Position numbers and translations under genes: made by a program. This document shows, piece by piece, positions 1-9,440 of a stretch of 48,914 bases of DNA. This DNA comes from Microbacterium sp. 5K110 (GTDB taxonomy: Bacteria; Actinomycetota; Actinomycetes; Actinomycetales; Microbacteriaceae), in contig NZ_VBUM01000014.1 in assembly GCF_005774735.1 (NCBI RefSeq), positions 1-48,914 of the forward strand, in the 5' to 3' direction. The notes below the pieces were generated by a model. The model made no database searches, was not told the DNA's origin, and saw only the letters and a program-made list of their open reading frames with translations. Position 1 is the stretch's first letter; every line of letters starts with the position of its first letter.

Positions 1-23
1 GGGCGGCACCCCCGCCGGAATCC

Positions 24-91
24 GCGAAACAGCAACTGCCTGACAAGTCCACTGCAGCGTGCAGTGGAGATGTCAGGCGGATGCAGTCTCG
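24..91. repeat. Long palindromic repeat, copy 1
   Basis: Imperfect inverted repeat of about 68 bp. Left-arm blocks cctgaca and tccactgca mirror right-arm blocks tgcagtgga and tgtcagg, with an outer cgaaac/gtctcg pair. The same pattern recurs at 1255-1325, 18393-18459 and 35258-35328. This copy lies upstream of the AbiEi-like gene. The RNA could fold into a hairpin of about 30 bp with a few mismatches. No transposase is nearby. Confidence 0.85.
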
Positions 92-193
92 ATGGGGCGG
101 CGCGCTCGGCGACCCCTCCTCCCCAGGATGCCGAGGATGCGGGGCGCCTGTGGACGGACGCCACGGGCGGCCGAGGTGCGACAGCCTGGGACC

Positions 194-1174
194 ATGATCC
201 CGATTCCGCGTACGTCACCGATCGCCCTCGTACGGGCGGCGGAGCTGACGCACTCCACCCGCAGCATCCGTCGAGGAGAGGTCGTCCCCGTGCTGCGCGG
301 TGTCTACGCCGAGACCGGCGACTGGCAGTCCCTCCCCCGTTGGGAGCGCGATCTCGCCCGCGTCCACGCTCATCTGCTGCGTGACCCGGATGCCGTGCTG
401 TGTCTGGAGTCCGCGGCGCTGCTGTGGGGCCTCCCCACGCTCGGGGCGATCGAGACGGTCCACGTACTCGCGGACGACACGGCGACGTCGCGTCGAGTGA
501 GCGGCATCCGGGTGCACACCAGTGCTCATTCGGACCGGGTGATCGACGAGATCGGCGGCATCCGTCTCACCTCACCCGCCGAGACGTGCGTCGACATCGC
601 CCGGACCCGGCATCCGGCTGCGGGACTCGTCCTGGCGGATGCCACGCTCCGCCGCGACGCGACGATGACCGCGGCCGCACTGGGCGCGCTCAACGAACAG
701 CGCGGCTCGGCGCGGGGACGCCGACATGCTCGATGGGCACTCGAGCGCGCCGATGCCGCCGCGGAATCGCCGCTGGAGTCCACGAGCCGCGCCGGGATCG
801 AGTGGTGGGGGTTCCCGACGCCGGAGCTGCAGCATTGGATCGGACCGTGGGACGACGACGGCGATCGGACCGACATGTGGTGGCCCGCCATCGGCCTGGT
901 GGGCGAGGCCGACGGTCATATGAAGTACGACGGAAGGTTCGGAGACCCGGTCGCCGCGCTCCGCGCGCGCGAGGAGCGAGACCGCCGGTTGCGCCGTCGC
1001 GGGGCGCGCGCCGTTGCCCACTGGGCCTGGGACGACCTGGCGGACCCGTCCGCGCTTCGCGACATCCTGCTGTCGGCCGGCCTCTCCCCCGACCGTCCGC
1101 CCGATCTGAACCGCCTCGCGGGCCTTCGTCGTCTGCTGCGCCCCGGCCTCCCGTCCGCCACGCCCCTGCCCTGA
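194..1174 (+). CDS. AbiEi-antitoxin / DUF559-like protein of unknown role
   Basis: A 326-residue protein of the kind often annotated in Microbacteriaceae as a type IV toxin-antitoxin AbiEi-family domain protein or DUF559 protein. The N-terminal ~80 residues contain a basic segment (SIRRGEVVPVLRGVYA, about 24-39) that looks like the end of a winged helix. The C-terminal part has a Vsr/PD-(D/E)XK-like signature: D227 in DMWWP, then VGEADGHMKY at 236-245. I chose the ATG at 194; the open frame runs back to 59, but that extension is Arg-rich and overlaps the palindromic repeat. No AbiEii-type toxin partner is adjacent, so an antitoxin role is not supported by context. The gene is bracketed by repeat copies 1 and 2. 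Function is uncertain. Confidence 0.75.
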   Translation: MIPIPRTSPIALVRAAELTHSTRSIRRGEVVPVLRGVYAETGDWQSLPRWERDLARVHAHLLRDPDAVLCLESAALLWGLPTLGAIETVHVLADDTATSRRVSGIRVHTSAHSDRVIDEIGGIRLTSPAETCVDIARTRHPAAGLVLADATLRRDATMTAAALGALNEQRGSARGRRHARWALERADAAAESPLESTSRAGIEWWGFPTPELQHWIGPWDDDGDRTDMWWPAIGLVGEADGHMKYDGRFGDPVAALRAREERDRRLRRRGARAVAHWAWDDLADPSALRDILLSAGLSPDRPPDLNRLAGLRRLLRPGLPSATPLP

Positions 1175-1254
1175 CCCGTCGCCAGGCCTCGACCCCGGCG
1201 GCCGTCCGCCCGCGGACCCGCCGAGACTGCCCGCCCGCCAGCGCCACTCCACCC

Positions 1255-1325
1255 CGCAAAACAGCAACCGCCTGACAACTCCACTGCAGCGTGCAGTGGA
1301 GTTGTCAGGCAGATGCAGTCTCGCG
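1255..1325. repeat. Long palindromic repeat, copy 2
   Basis: Second copy. Its core ctccactgcagcgtgcag and the flanking cctgaca/tgtcagg blocks are nearly identical to copy 1, and the outer ends are gcaaaac and gtctcgcg. It sits between the convergent 3' ends of the AbiEi-like gene (stop 1174) and gcvP (stop 1355), so its hairpin could act as a bidirectional transcript end. Nothing else is seen in the 180-base gap. Confidence 0.85.
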
Positions 1326-1354
1326 AAACGCGACCCACGCCCCGCCCCACCGCG

Positions 1355-4237
1355 TCAGGCGAACGCCTCCGGCGGGGGGCAGGAGCACACCAGGTTGCGG
1401 TCGCCGTAGGCCTGGTCGATGCGGCGGACGGGCGGCCAGTACTTGGTGCGGACGAGCGAACGCTGCGGATACACCGCGGTCTCGCGCGGATACGCGTGCG
1501 GCCACTCGTTCGCCACGGCCGCCTCCGCGGTGTGCGGGGCGTTCACGAGCGGGTTGTCGTCGGCGGGCCACTCCCCCGCCGCGACGGCGAGGGCCTCGTT
1601 CTTGATCGCGATCATGGCATCCACGAACCGGTCGAGCTCGGCGAGGTCCTCGCTCTCGGTCGGTTCGACCATGAGCGTTCCGGCGACCGGGAACGACATC
1701 GTCGGGGCATGGAAGCCGTAGTCGATCAGCCGCTTCGCGACGTCGTCGACCGTGACCCCGGTCTGCTCCTTGAGCGGGCGGAGGTCGAGGATGCACTCGT
1801 GCGCGACCAGTCCGCCCTCGCCCGCGTACAGCACCGGGTAGTGCTCGCGCAGGCGCGCGGCGATGTAGTTGGCCGAGAGCACCGCGGCGGCGGTGGCCTG
1901 CCGCAGTCCCTCGGCGCCCATCATGCGCACGTACGCCCACGAGATCGGCAGGATGCCGGCGGAGCCGTGCGGGGCGGCCGACACCGGGCCGCCGTCGAAC
2001 ACGCCACCGGCGTGATCGGCGCGCTGCGAGAACGGGTGCGACGGGAGGTAGGGCGCGAGGTGCGCCTTCGCGGCCACGGGCCCCACGCCGGGGCCTCCCC
2101 CGCCGTGCGGGATCGCGAACGTCTTGTGCAGGTTCAGGTGCGACACGTCGCCGCCGAGATCGCCGAAGCGGGCGAAGCCCAGCAGCGCGTTGAGGTTCGC
2201 GCCGTCGACGTACACCTGGCCGCCCGCGTCGTGGACGGCCTGCGTGATCTCGAGCACGTCGTGCTCGTACACCCCGTGCGTCGAGGGGTACGTGATCATC
2301 AGGGCCGACAGCTCGTCGGCGTGCTGAGCGATCTTGGCCCGCAGGTCGCCGAGATCGACGTTGCCGGCCTCGTCGCACGCGACCACCACGACCCGCATGC
2401 CCGCGAGGATCGCCGAAGCCGCATTCGTGCCGTGCGCCGAGGACGGGATGAGGCACACGGTGCGCGCCGTATCGCCGTTCGCGTGGTGATACCCGCGGAT
2501 CGCGAGCAGGCCCGCGAGCTCGCCCTGGGAGCCGGCGTTCGGCTGCAGCGAGACGGCGTCGTATCCGGTCACCTCGGCGAGCCACCGCTCGAGCTGCTCG
2601 ATCATCGCGAGGTAGCCGTGCACGTCGGCTTCGGGCGCGAACGGATGCACCCGCGAGAACTCCGGCCACGACACCGCCGCCATCTCCGTCGCCGCGTTCA
2701 GTTTCATGGTGCAGGAGCCCAGCGGGATCATGCCCCGGTCGAGCGCGTAGTCGCGGTCGGCGAGCGTCTTGAGGTACCGCATCATGGCCGTCTCGCTGCG
2801 GTGCGCGTGGAACACGGGGTGGGTGAGATACGCGTCGTCCCGGTGCAGGTGCCCCTCGACCCCGCGGAGCGCCTCGCCCTCGGGAAGCTCCTCGGTCGGC
2901 AGCCCGAAGGATGCCACGATCTCGGCGACGTCGGCATCCGTCGTCGTCTCGTCGACCGACACGCCCACCGTGGCGTCGTCGACCCACAGCAGCTGGTAGC
3001 CGCGCGCGCGGGCACGGTCCACGACGTCTTGCGCCCGGCCGGGCACGTGGACCCGGACCGTGTCGAAGAACGCGTCCGAGGACAGGTGCAGGTCGAAGGA
3101 ACGGAGAGCGGATGCCAGGGAGTCGGCGGTCCGCGCGACGCGCGTCGCGATCGCCCGCAGCCCGTCGGGCCCGTGGTACACGGCATACATCGCGGCCATC
3201 ACGGCCAGCAGCACTTGCGCGGTACAGATGTTGGACGTGGCCTTCTCGCGGCGGATGTGCTGTTCGCGCGTCTGCAGCGACAGGCGGTAGGCGGGGTTCC
3301 CCGCGGCATCCAGCGACACCCCGACGAGCCGACCCGGGAGCTGGCGCTCGAGCCCGGCGCGCACGGCCATGTACCCGGCGTGCGGGCCGCCGAAGCCGAG
3401 GGGCACGCCGAAGCGCTGCGTCGTGCCCACGGCGACGTCGGCGCCGAGCGAGCCCGGCGAGCGCAGCAAGGTCAGGGCGAGGAGGTCCGCGGCGGCCACC
3501 ACCAGACCGCCGCGCGCGTGGACCGCGGCTGCGACGTCGGAGAAGTCCCAGATGCGGCCCGTGGCGCCGGGGTACTGCACGAACGCCCCGAAGCACTCCG
3601 GCACCTCGCCGGTGAAATCGGTCTCGTGCACGCGGACACCGACGGCCGCGGCCCGGTGGGCGAGCAGCGCCTTGGTCTGCGGGAGCGCATCGGCGTCGAC
3701 GAGGAACACGTCGGTCTTCGCCTTCGATGCGCGCCGGGCCACGAGCATGCCCTCCACGACCGCGGTGGACTCGTCGAGCATCGACGCGTTGGCGGTGGCG
3801 AGGCCCGTGAGGTCGGTGACCATCGTCTGGAAGTTGATGAGCGCTTCCAGACGCCCCTGCGAGATCTCGGGCTGGTACGGCGTGTACGCGGTGTACCAGG
3901 AGGGGTTCTCGAGGACGTTCCGCTGGATCACCGACGGCGTGAAGGTGTCGTAGTAGCCGAGGCCGATCATCGGGCGGGCCGAGCGGTTGGCCGCGGCGAG
4001 CTCACGCAGTTCGGCGAGCGCTTCGGCTTCGGTCGCCGCCGGGGGCAGCGCGCTCGTCTCGCGGGGGCGGACGTGGATGGATGCCGGGACGGCGGTCTCG
4101 ACGAGCCGCTCGACGCTGTCGTACCCGACGACGTCGAGCATGCGGGCGCGGTCACCGGCGCCGATGCCGATGTGGCGATCAGTGAAGGCGGCGGGCGCCG
4201 TGGCATCCGTCCGGGGGGCGGCGGTGGTCAGGCTCAT
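1355..4237 (-). CDS. gcvP: Glycine dehydrogenase (decarboxylating), P protein
   Basis: 960-residue P protein of the glycine cleavage system. It decarboxylates glycine with PLP and passes the aminomethyl group to lipoyl-GcvH. Length fits the single-chain (fused alpha/beta) form. The N-terminal half begins with the typical FTDRHIG segment. The PLP lysine is K705 in [18 protein letters not shown], and the conserved [10 protein letters not shown] and VDGANLNA blocks are present. The start ATG overlaps the gcvH stop as ATGA, so the three genes are translationally coupled in the order T-H-P. It is the last gene of the operon under the glycine riboswitch and ends 30 bases from palindromic repeat copy 2. 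Confidence 0.97.
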   Translation of the reverse strand: MSLTTAAPRTDATAPAAFTDRHIGIGAGDRARMLDVVGYDSVERLVETAVPASIHVRPRETSALPPAATEAEALAELRELAAANRSARPMIGLGYYDTFTPSVIQRNVLENPSWYTAYTPYQPEISQGRLEALINFQTMVTDLTGLATANASMLDESTAVVEGMLVARRASKAKTDVFLVDADALPQTKALLAHRAAAVGVRVHETDFTGEVPECFGAFVQYPGATGRIWDFSDVAAAVHARGGLVVAAADLLALTLLRSPGSLGADVAVGTTQRFGVPLGFGGPHAGYMAVRAGLERQLPGRLVGVSLDAAGNPAYRLSLQTREQHIRREKATSNICTAQVLLAVMAAMYAVYHGPDGLRAIATRVARTADSLASALRSFDLHLSSDAFFDTVRVHVPGRAQDVVDRARARGYQLLWVDDATVGVSVDETTTDADVAEIVASFGLPTEELPEGEALRGVEGHLHRDDAYLTHPVFHAHRSETAMMRYLKTLADRDYALDRGMIPLGSCTMKLNAATEMAAVSWPEFSRVHPFAPEADVHGYLAMIEQLERWLAEVTGYDAVSLQPNAGSQGELAGLLAIRGYHHANGDTARTVCLIPSSAHGTNAASAILAGMRVVVVACDEAGNVDLGDLRAKIAQHADELSALMITYPSTHGVYEHDVLEITQAVHDAGGQVYVDGANLNALLGFARFGDLGGDVSHLNLHKTFAIPHGGGGPGVGPVAAKAHLAPYLPSHPFSQRADHAGGVFDGGPVSAAPHGSAGILPISWAYVRMMGAEGLRQATAAAVLSANYIAARLREHYPVLYAGEGGLVAHECILDLRPLKEQTGVTVDDVAKRLIDYGFHAPTMSFPVAGTLMVEPTESEDLAELDRFVDAMIAIKNEALAVAAGEWPADDNPLVNAPHTAEAAVANEWPHAYPRETAVYPQRSLVRTKYWPPVRRIDQAYGDRNLVCSCPPPEAFA

Positions 4238-4604
4238 GCGGTGAGGTCCTCGTACGCGGCGCGGTCGAGGAGGTCGCCGGGCAGGTCGCCGTCGAGGCGG
4301 ATCTTGACGAGCCAGCCCGCGCCGAACGGGTCGGCGTTCACGAGTGAGGGGTCGTCGACGACGGCGTCGTTGATCTCGACGACGGTGCCGCTCAGCGGCG
4401 CGTAGAGCTCGCCGACCGACTTGGTCGATTCGATCTCGCCGCACACGTCGCCGCCGGCGACGGTGGACTCGGTCGCGGGGAGGTCGACGAAGACGACGTC
4501 ACCGAGCTTCTCGGCGGCGAAGTCGGTGATGCCGACCGTGGCGAGGTCGCCGTCGAGGGCGATCCACTCGTGCTCGGAGGTGTAGCGGAGAGCGGTCAGG
4601 TCGG

Positions 4605-4608
<4 letters not shown>
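4234..4608 (-). CDS. gcvH: Glycine cleavage system H protein
   Basis: 124-residue lipoyl carrier of the glycine cleavage system, shuttling the aminomethyl intermediate between GcvP and GcvT. The family N-terminus ([10 protein letters not shown]) is present, and the lipoyl-lysine is K63 in the [14 protein letters not shown] motif. Length is standard. ATGA overlaps with both gcvT (upstream) and gcvP (downstream) show a tight operon. Lipoylation must be supplied by enzymes outside this window. Confidence 0.97.
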
Positions 4609-5741
<1,133 letters not shown>

Positions 5742-5786
5742 GAGTTCTGCCGTTCGCGATGACGGTCAGACGCCGGTCGGCGCCTG

Positions 5787-5985
5787 AGAACTCCCCCTCT
5801 GTCATGGACCTGAGAGTTTCGCCCGGGCGGCATGCGCGCGCGGGCTTTCACCGTCGGTGGACCCGCCGGATGTGCCCGGGTCTCTTTCCAGAGTGGCCCG
5901 ATCGACGCGGTACGCGTACCTGAGAGATTGGCGGGGAGGCTTGCTCCTTCGGTGCCCGGCTGCGTTCGCCGGAGCTCTCCCGCAT
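5787..5985 (-). ncRNA. Tandem glycine riboswitch
   Basis: Read on the minus strand, two glycine aptamers follow each other. The first contains gcgggagagct, caccgaaggagcaagcc and atctctcaggta, and closes with actctggaaagag. The second contains caccgacggtgaaagc and aactctcaggt, and closes with gacagaggggga. These are the conserved elements of Rfam-type glycine riboswitches in their usual tandem layout. It precedes gcvT, the classical target, and would be expected to switch the operon on when glycine is abundant. The boundaries are approximate. Confidence 0.92.
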
Positions 5986-6018
5986 CGATCATGGGGCCGG
6001 TGTGGACTTGTGGCCGCC

Positions 6019-6047
6019 AGTGTATCCGAGGCGGCGACGCTCAGCCA
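6019..6047 (-). promoter_or_regulatory. Candidate promoter of the gcv operon
   Basis: On the minus strand TGGCTG (plus 6042-6047) and TACACT (plus 6019-6024) are 17 bases apart. They would start RNA near 6012, about 30 bases before the first riboswitch aptamer. The -10 box is good and the -35 box weak. Confidence 0.4.
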
Positions 6048-6088
6048 TCCGCCGGGTGGGGACCGATCAGACCCGATCGCCCGCGCGA

Positions 6089-7264
6089 TCAGCGCGTCGT
6101 GCAGCTCCCCGATCCCACCGGCGCCGACAGCGACCCCAGCTGCGCGAGGACGGGGTCGAGCTCGGTGGGGGTCATGGCGTACCCGACGTCGTCGTCGGTC
6201 TCGGATCGCGCGAACACCACGCCGGCCACTTCTCCCGCGGGGGTCAGGAGCGGTCCGCCGGAGTTGCCCGGCCGCACCGTCGCGCCCAGCGCGTAGATCT
6301 CGCGCGGCGCGGACTGGTCACCGTAGATGTCGGGCACCGGGACCGTCCCGGTGGAGAGCACCTGCGCGCCGCCCGAGGTGAACGGACCGCCGTAGGGGTA
6401 GCCCTGCACGACGGCGGCCGAGCCCACGGCGAGCGCCGACGAGACCGGCAGGCTGGCGGCATCCAGTCCGTCGACCGCGATGACGGCGAGATCGTCGACC
6501 GGGTCGAAGTAGACCACGCGCCCTTCTTTCGCCTCACGACCCGGCAGTTCGACCAGCGGCGCATCGACGCCCGCGACGACGTGCGCGTTGGTGACGACGC
6601 GGTCGTCGGCGACGACGAATCCCGATCCGCTGGCGGTGATGCCGCACGCGTAGGCCGTGCCGCTGATGCGGGCGACGGACTGCGCGGCACGGGTGAGTGC
6701 GGGGTCGTCGAGCGCGATCGTGGGGGCGCTGGGCACCGGGCCGATCTGGATCAGCTGCCCCAGTCGCGGGATGCCGTCGGCGAAGACGGTTCCGCGGAGT
6801 TCGCCCAGCGCGGCGCGCACGGGGTCGGGCGTGAGCCGGTCGATCGTTCGGACGACCGTCGAGGATGCCAGGGCGGTCGAGACGATCGGCACGCCGGCCG
6901 TGGTCAGGGTGCCGGCGAAGAACGACAGGGCGAGGGCGGCGGCGGCGAGGTTCACGAGCCCGCCCAGGATGCGCTCGGGCACCCGGAGTTTGATGCGGTC
7001 GGCTCCTCGACGGAGCGCATTGCCGACGGCGGTTCCGAGGGCCGCGCCGAGCATGAGCAGCAGCACTCCCGCGGCGACGATCGCGGCGCCGCGCCACATG
7101 GGGTCGGCGACCCCCTGCCCCACGAGCGGGATGAGCCAGAACGCAGCGACACCGCCCAGCGCGAGGCCGGCGAAGAAGCCGATCGTGGCGAGGAATCCGC
7201 GGGCGATGCCCACGATGAGCGCGAGTGCGAGAAGCACGATCAGCACGATGTCGACGAGCGGCAT
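6089..7264 (-). CDS. marP: MarP-like membrane serine protease (CvpA + trypsin-like domains)
   Basis: 391-residue membrane-anchored protease of the actinobacterial MarP family, known in mycobacteria for acid and oxidative stress resistance through cleavage of cell-wall enzymes. Residues 1-120 are CvpA-like with about four hydrophobic helices. From about 195 there is a chymotrypsin-like fold with H228 (TNAHVVAG), D258 (VDDLAVIAVD) and S335 (RPGNSGGPL), the expected catalytic triad. C207 and C388 could form the redox disulfide known in MarP (inference). The ATG at 7264 has GGAGG seven bases upstream; the longer frame to 7336 lacks such a site. TACGCT (plus 7289-7294) may be its -10 box. It is divergent from the NAD operon. 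Confidence 0.9.
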   Translation of the reverse strand: MPLVDIVLIVLLALALIVGIARGFLATIGFFAGLALGGVAAFWLIPLVGQGVADPMWRGAAIVAAGVLLLMLGAALGTAVGNALRRGADRIKLRVPERILGGLVNLAAAALALSFFAGTLTTAGVPIVSTALASSTVVRTIDRLTPDPVRAALGELRGTVFADGIPRLGQLIQIGPVPSAPTIALDDPALTRAAQSVARISGTAYACGITASGSGFVVADDRVVTNAHVVAGVDAPLVELPGREAKEGRVVYFDPVDDLAVIAVDGLDAASLPVSSALAVGSAAVVQGYPYGGPFTSGGAQVLSTGTVPVPDIYGDQSAPREIYALGATVRPGNSGGPLLTPAGEVAGVVFARSETDDDVGYAMTPTELDPVLAQLGSLSAPVGSGSCTTR

Positions 7265-7320
7265 CCCTACCTCCAGGGTCGTGCCGAAAGCGTACGTCGC
7301 GCCGCTGGGAGACTCCCGTT

Positions 7321-7378
7321 TTGCCCTTCGGGTCACGGTGACACTAAGATCGTCGAGGAGATATGGTCACAATGACAC
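7321..7378 (+). promoter_or_regulatory. NAD-operon promoter with two candidate operators
   Basis: TTGCCC (7321-7326) and TAAGAT (7345-7350) are 18 bases apart and form a plausible promoter. The 14-mer GGTCACRRTGACAC occurs twice, at 7331-7344 exactly in the -35/-10 spacer and at 7365-7378 over the start codons of the first gene. Each copy is itself a near-perfect dyad (GTCAC-N-GTGAC type). Placement and self-symmetry suggest binding sites for the NrtR-type regulator encoded immediately downstream. The binding itself is inference. Confidence 0.5.
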
Positions 7379-8097
7379 GAACCCGGCAGCCCGAACCCCG
7401 CGACAGCGACGTCCGCGTCGCGGTCTCGACCGTGATCTTCAGCGTGCGGCGCGACGCGCACGACGAACCCGTCCTCTCCCTCCCCCTCGTGCGGCGGACG
7501 CGAGATCCCTTCGACGGTCGGTGGGCACTCCCCGGTGGCTGGCTCGACCCGGCCGAGGGCCTGGATGCCGCTGCCTCGCGCACCCTCGAAGAGACCACGG
7601 GTCTCACCCCCAGCTACCTCGAGCAGCTGTATGCCTTCGGGGCGGTCGACCGCTCCCCCACGCGAGTGGTGTCGATCGTCTACTGGGCGCTCCTGCGGTC
7701 GGACGAGGTCGACGCCCAGGTCGCCGCTCATGCGCGCGAGGGCGACGCGCCCGAGAACGTCGAGTGGTTCGACGCGACGAACCTCCCCGCGTTGGCCTTC
7801 GACCACAACGACATCGTCGAATACACGCTCTGGCGCCTGCGCAACAAGGTCGGCTACAGCCGCATCGCGCACGGTCTGCTGCCCGACGAGTTCACTCTGG
7901 CCGACCTGCGCGAGGTCACCGAGACGATCATCGGCCGCCGGCTCGACCCCGCGAACTTCCGACGCCAGATCGACACGTCGGACACCGTCATCCCGACCGA
8001 GCGCTTCCGCACCGGAAGCCACCGCCCCGCCCGCCTGTACCGCTACAACCGTGACGTGGAGCTCGCCGACCGCGGCCCGCTCACGTCCCGTCACTGA
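7372..8097 (+). CDS. NrtR/NdnR-type Nudix transcriptional regulator of NAD synthesis
   Basis: About 241 residues: an N-terminal Nudix fold followed by the NrtR winged-helix domain (about 145-240). The Nudix box is degenerate. GGWLDPAE fits, but the REUXEE core reads RTLEET at 70-75, so the catalytic Glu after Arg is Thr. NrtR regulators use such inactive Nudix domains to sense NAD metabolites such as ADP-ribose. It heads the nadA-nadB-nadC-nadS operon, matching NdnR in Corynebacterium glutamicum (ndnR-nadA-nadC-nadS). GAGGAG ends at 7360, too close to the ATG at 7363, so the ATG at 7372 is preferred; both lie over the downstream candidate operator. Confidence 0.88.
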   Translation: MTRTRQPEPRDSDVRVAVSTVIFSVRRDAHDEPVLSLPLVRRTRDPFDGRWALPGGWLDPAEGLDAAASRTLEETTGLTPSYLEQLYAFGAVDRSPTRVVSIVYWALLRSDEVDAQVAAHAREGDAPENVEWFDATNLPALAFDHNDIVEYTLWRLRNKVGYSRIAHGLLPDEFTLADLREVTETIIGRRLDPANFRRQIDTSDTVIPTERFRTGSHRPARLYRYNRDVELADRGPLTSRH

Positions 8098-8108
8098 TCG
8101 GACCGCCC

Positions 8109-9440
8109 ATGAACACGACACCCCTCACCCTGCAGCCCCGCGCCGACATCGATCCCTCGGTCGACCACGTCATCCAGGCGATCGTCTCGGGTGCGACGAC
8201 CGACGCGACGTGCACGACCGACCTCGCCGTCGGCCCGTGGGACTTCGATACGCGTCCGGGCTATGGACCGGGATCGTCGATGGGCGACGTCATCCCCACC
8301 GGCGCTCCCCGCCAGGGCGAGCTGCCGCGTGAGTACCGCGAGGCCTCCGACGACGAGCTCGACGCGCGCGTCCGCGCGGCCAAGGCGACCCTCGGCGACC
8401 GCGTCGTCGTGCTGGGGCACTTCTATCAGCGGGAAGAAGTCGTCCGGCACGCGGACTACGTGGGCGACTCGTTCCAGCTCGCCAACGCCGCCAAGGCGCA
8501 CCCCGAGGCCGAGGCGATCGTCTTCTGCGGCGTGCACTTCATGGCCGAGACCGCCGACCTGCTGTCGCACCCCGACCAGGCCGTGATCCTCCCGAACCTG
8601 GCCGCGGGATGCTCGATGGCCGACATGGCCGACATCGACCAGGTCGAAGAGTGCTGGGAGCAGCTCGCCGACGTCTTCGGCGACCTCGACACTCCGGATG
8701 CCGAGGGCCTCGTGCCGGCGATCCCCGTGACGTACATGAACTCCAGCGCCGCCATCAAGGGCTTCGTCGGTCGGCATGGCGGGATCGTCTGCACCTCGTC
8801 CAACGCGCGGACGGTGCTGGAGTGGGCCTTCGCCCGCGGGCGCCGCGTGCTGTTCTTCCCCGACCAGCACCTCGGACGCAACACCGCCAAAGCGATGGGC
8901 GTGCCGCTGGAGCAGATGCCGATGTGGAACCCGCGGAAGGCCCTCGGCGGCTCCGATGCCACGACGCTCGAGGACAGCCGCGTCATCCTGTGGCACGGCT
9001 TCTGCTCGGTGCACCGCCGGTTCACCGTCGAGCAGATCGAGAAGGCCCGGTCCGAGCACCCCGGCGTGCGCGTGATCGTGCACCCCGAGTGCCCGATGGA
9101 CGTCGTGGATGCCGCCGACGAGGCGGGGTCCACCGACATCATCCGCAAGGCGATCGCTGCCGCGACCGAGCCGACGACCTTCGCGATCGGCACAGAGATC
9201 AACCTGGTCCAGCGCCTGGCCGCCCAGTACCCGCAGCACAAGATCTTCTGCCTCGACCCGGTGGTGTGCCCGTGCTCGACGATGTACCGCATCCACCCGG
9301 GCTACCTCGCGTGGGTGCTGGAATCCCTCGTCGCCGGCGAGGTCGTCAATCGCATCACGGTCCCCGCCGACGTCGCCGATCCCGCGACCGTGGCGCTCGA
9401 GCGCATGTTGGCCGCGAAGCCGAACGGCGCCGTGAAATGA
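8109..9440 (+). CDS. nadA: Quinolinate synthase A
   Basis: 443-residue quinolinate synthase, condensing iminoaspartate with dihydroxyacetone phosphate. The three cysteines expected to hold the [4Fe-4S] cluster are C168 (LAAGCSMADM), C299 (WHGFCSVH) and C387 or C389 (DPVVCPCSTMYR). The substrate-binding segment VLGHFYQREEV is present. The length matches the longer actinobacterial form with an N-terminal extension of about 75 residues. It starts 11 bases after the regulator gene, and its stop overlaps the nadB start (ATGA). Confidence 0.97.
   Translation: MNTTPLTLQPRADIDPSVDHVIQAIVSGATTDATCTTDLAVGPWDFDTRPGYGPGSSMGDVIPTGAPRQGELPREYREASDDELDARVRAAKATLGDRVVVLGHFYQREEVVRHADYVGDSFQLANAAKAHPEAEAIVFCGVHFMAETADLLSHPDQAVILPNLAAGCSMADMADIDQVEECWEQLADVFGDLDTPDAEGLVPAIPVTYMNSSAAIKGFVGRHGGIVCTSSNARTVLEWAFARGRRVLFFPDQHLGRNTAKAMGVPLEQMPMWNPRKALGGSDATTLEDSRVILWHGFCSVHRRFTVEQIEKARSEHPGVRVIVHPECPMDVVDAADEAGSTDIIRKAIAAATEPTTFAIGTEINLVQRLAAQYPQHKIFCLDPVVCPCSTMYRIHPGYLAWVLESLVAGEVVNRITVPADVADPATVALERMLAAKPNGAVK

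Noticed and set aside
194..1174. Toxin-antitoxin operon with the AbiEi-like gene as antitoxin
   Set aside because: No adjacent AbiEii-like nucleotidyltransferase gene; the next gene is convergent gcvP.
1313..4405. Very long open frame (over 1000 codons) antisense to gcvP/gcvH
   Set aside because: High-GC codon bias keeps the opposite frames open. Its translation is Arg/Gly/Val-rich with no family motif, while the other strand encodes clear GcvP and GcvH.
8091..9296. 401-codon minus-strand frame opposite nadA
   Set aside because: Shadow of nadA; no start context or recognisable domain.
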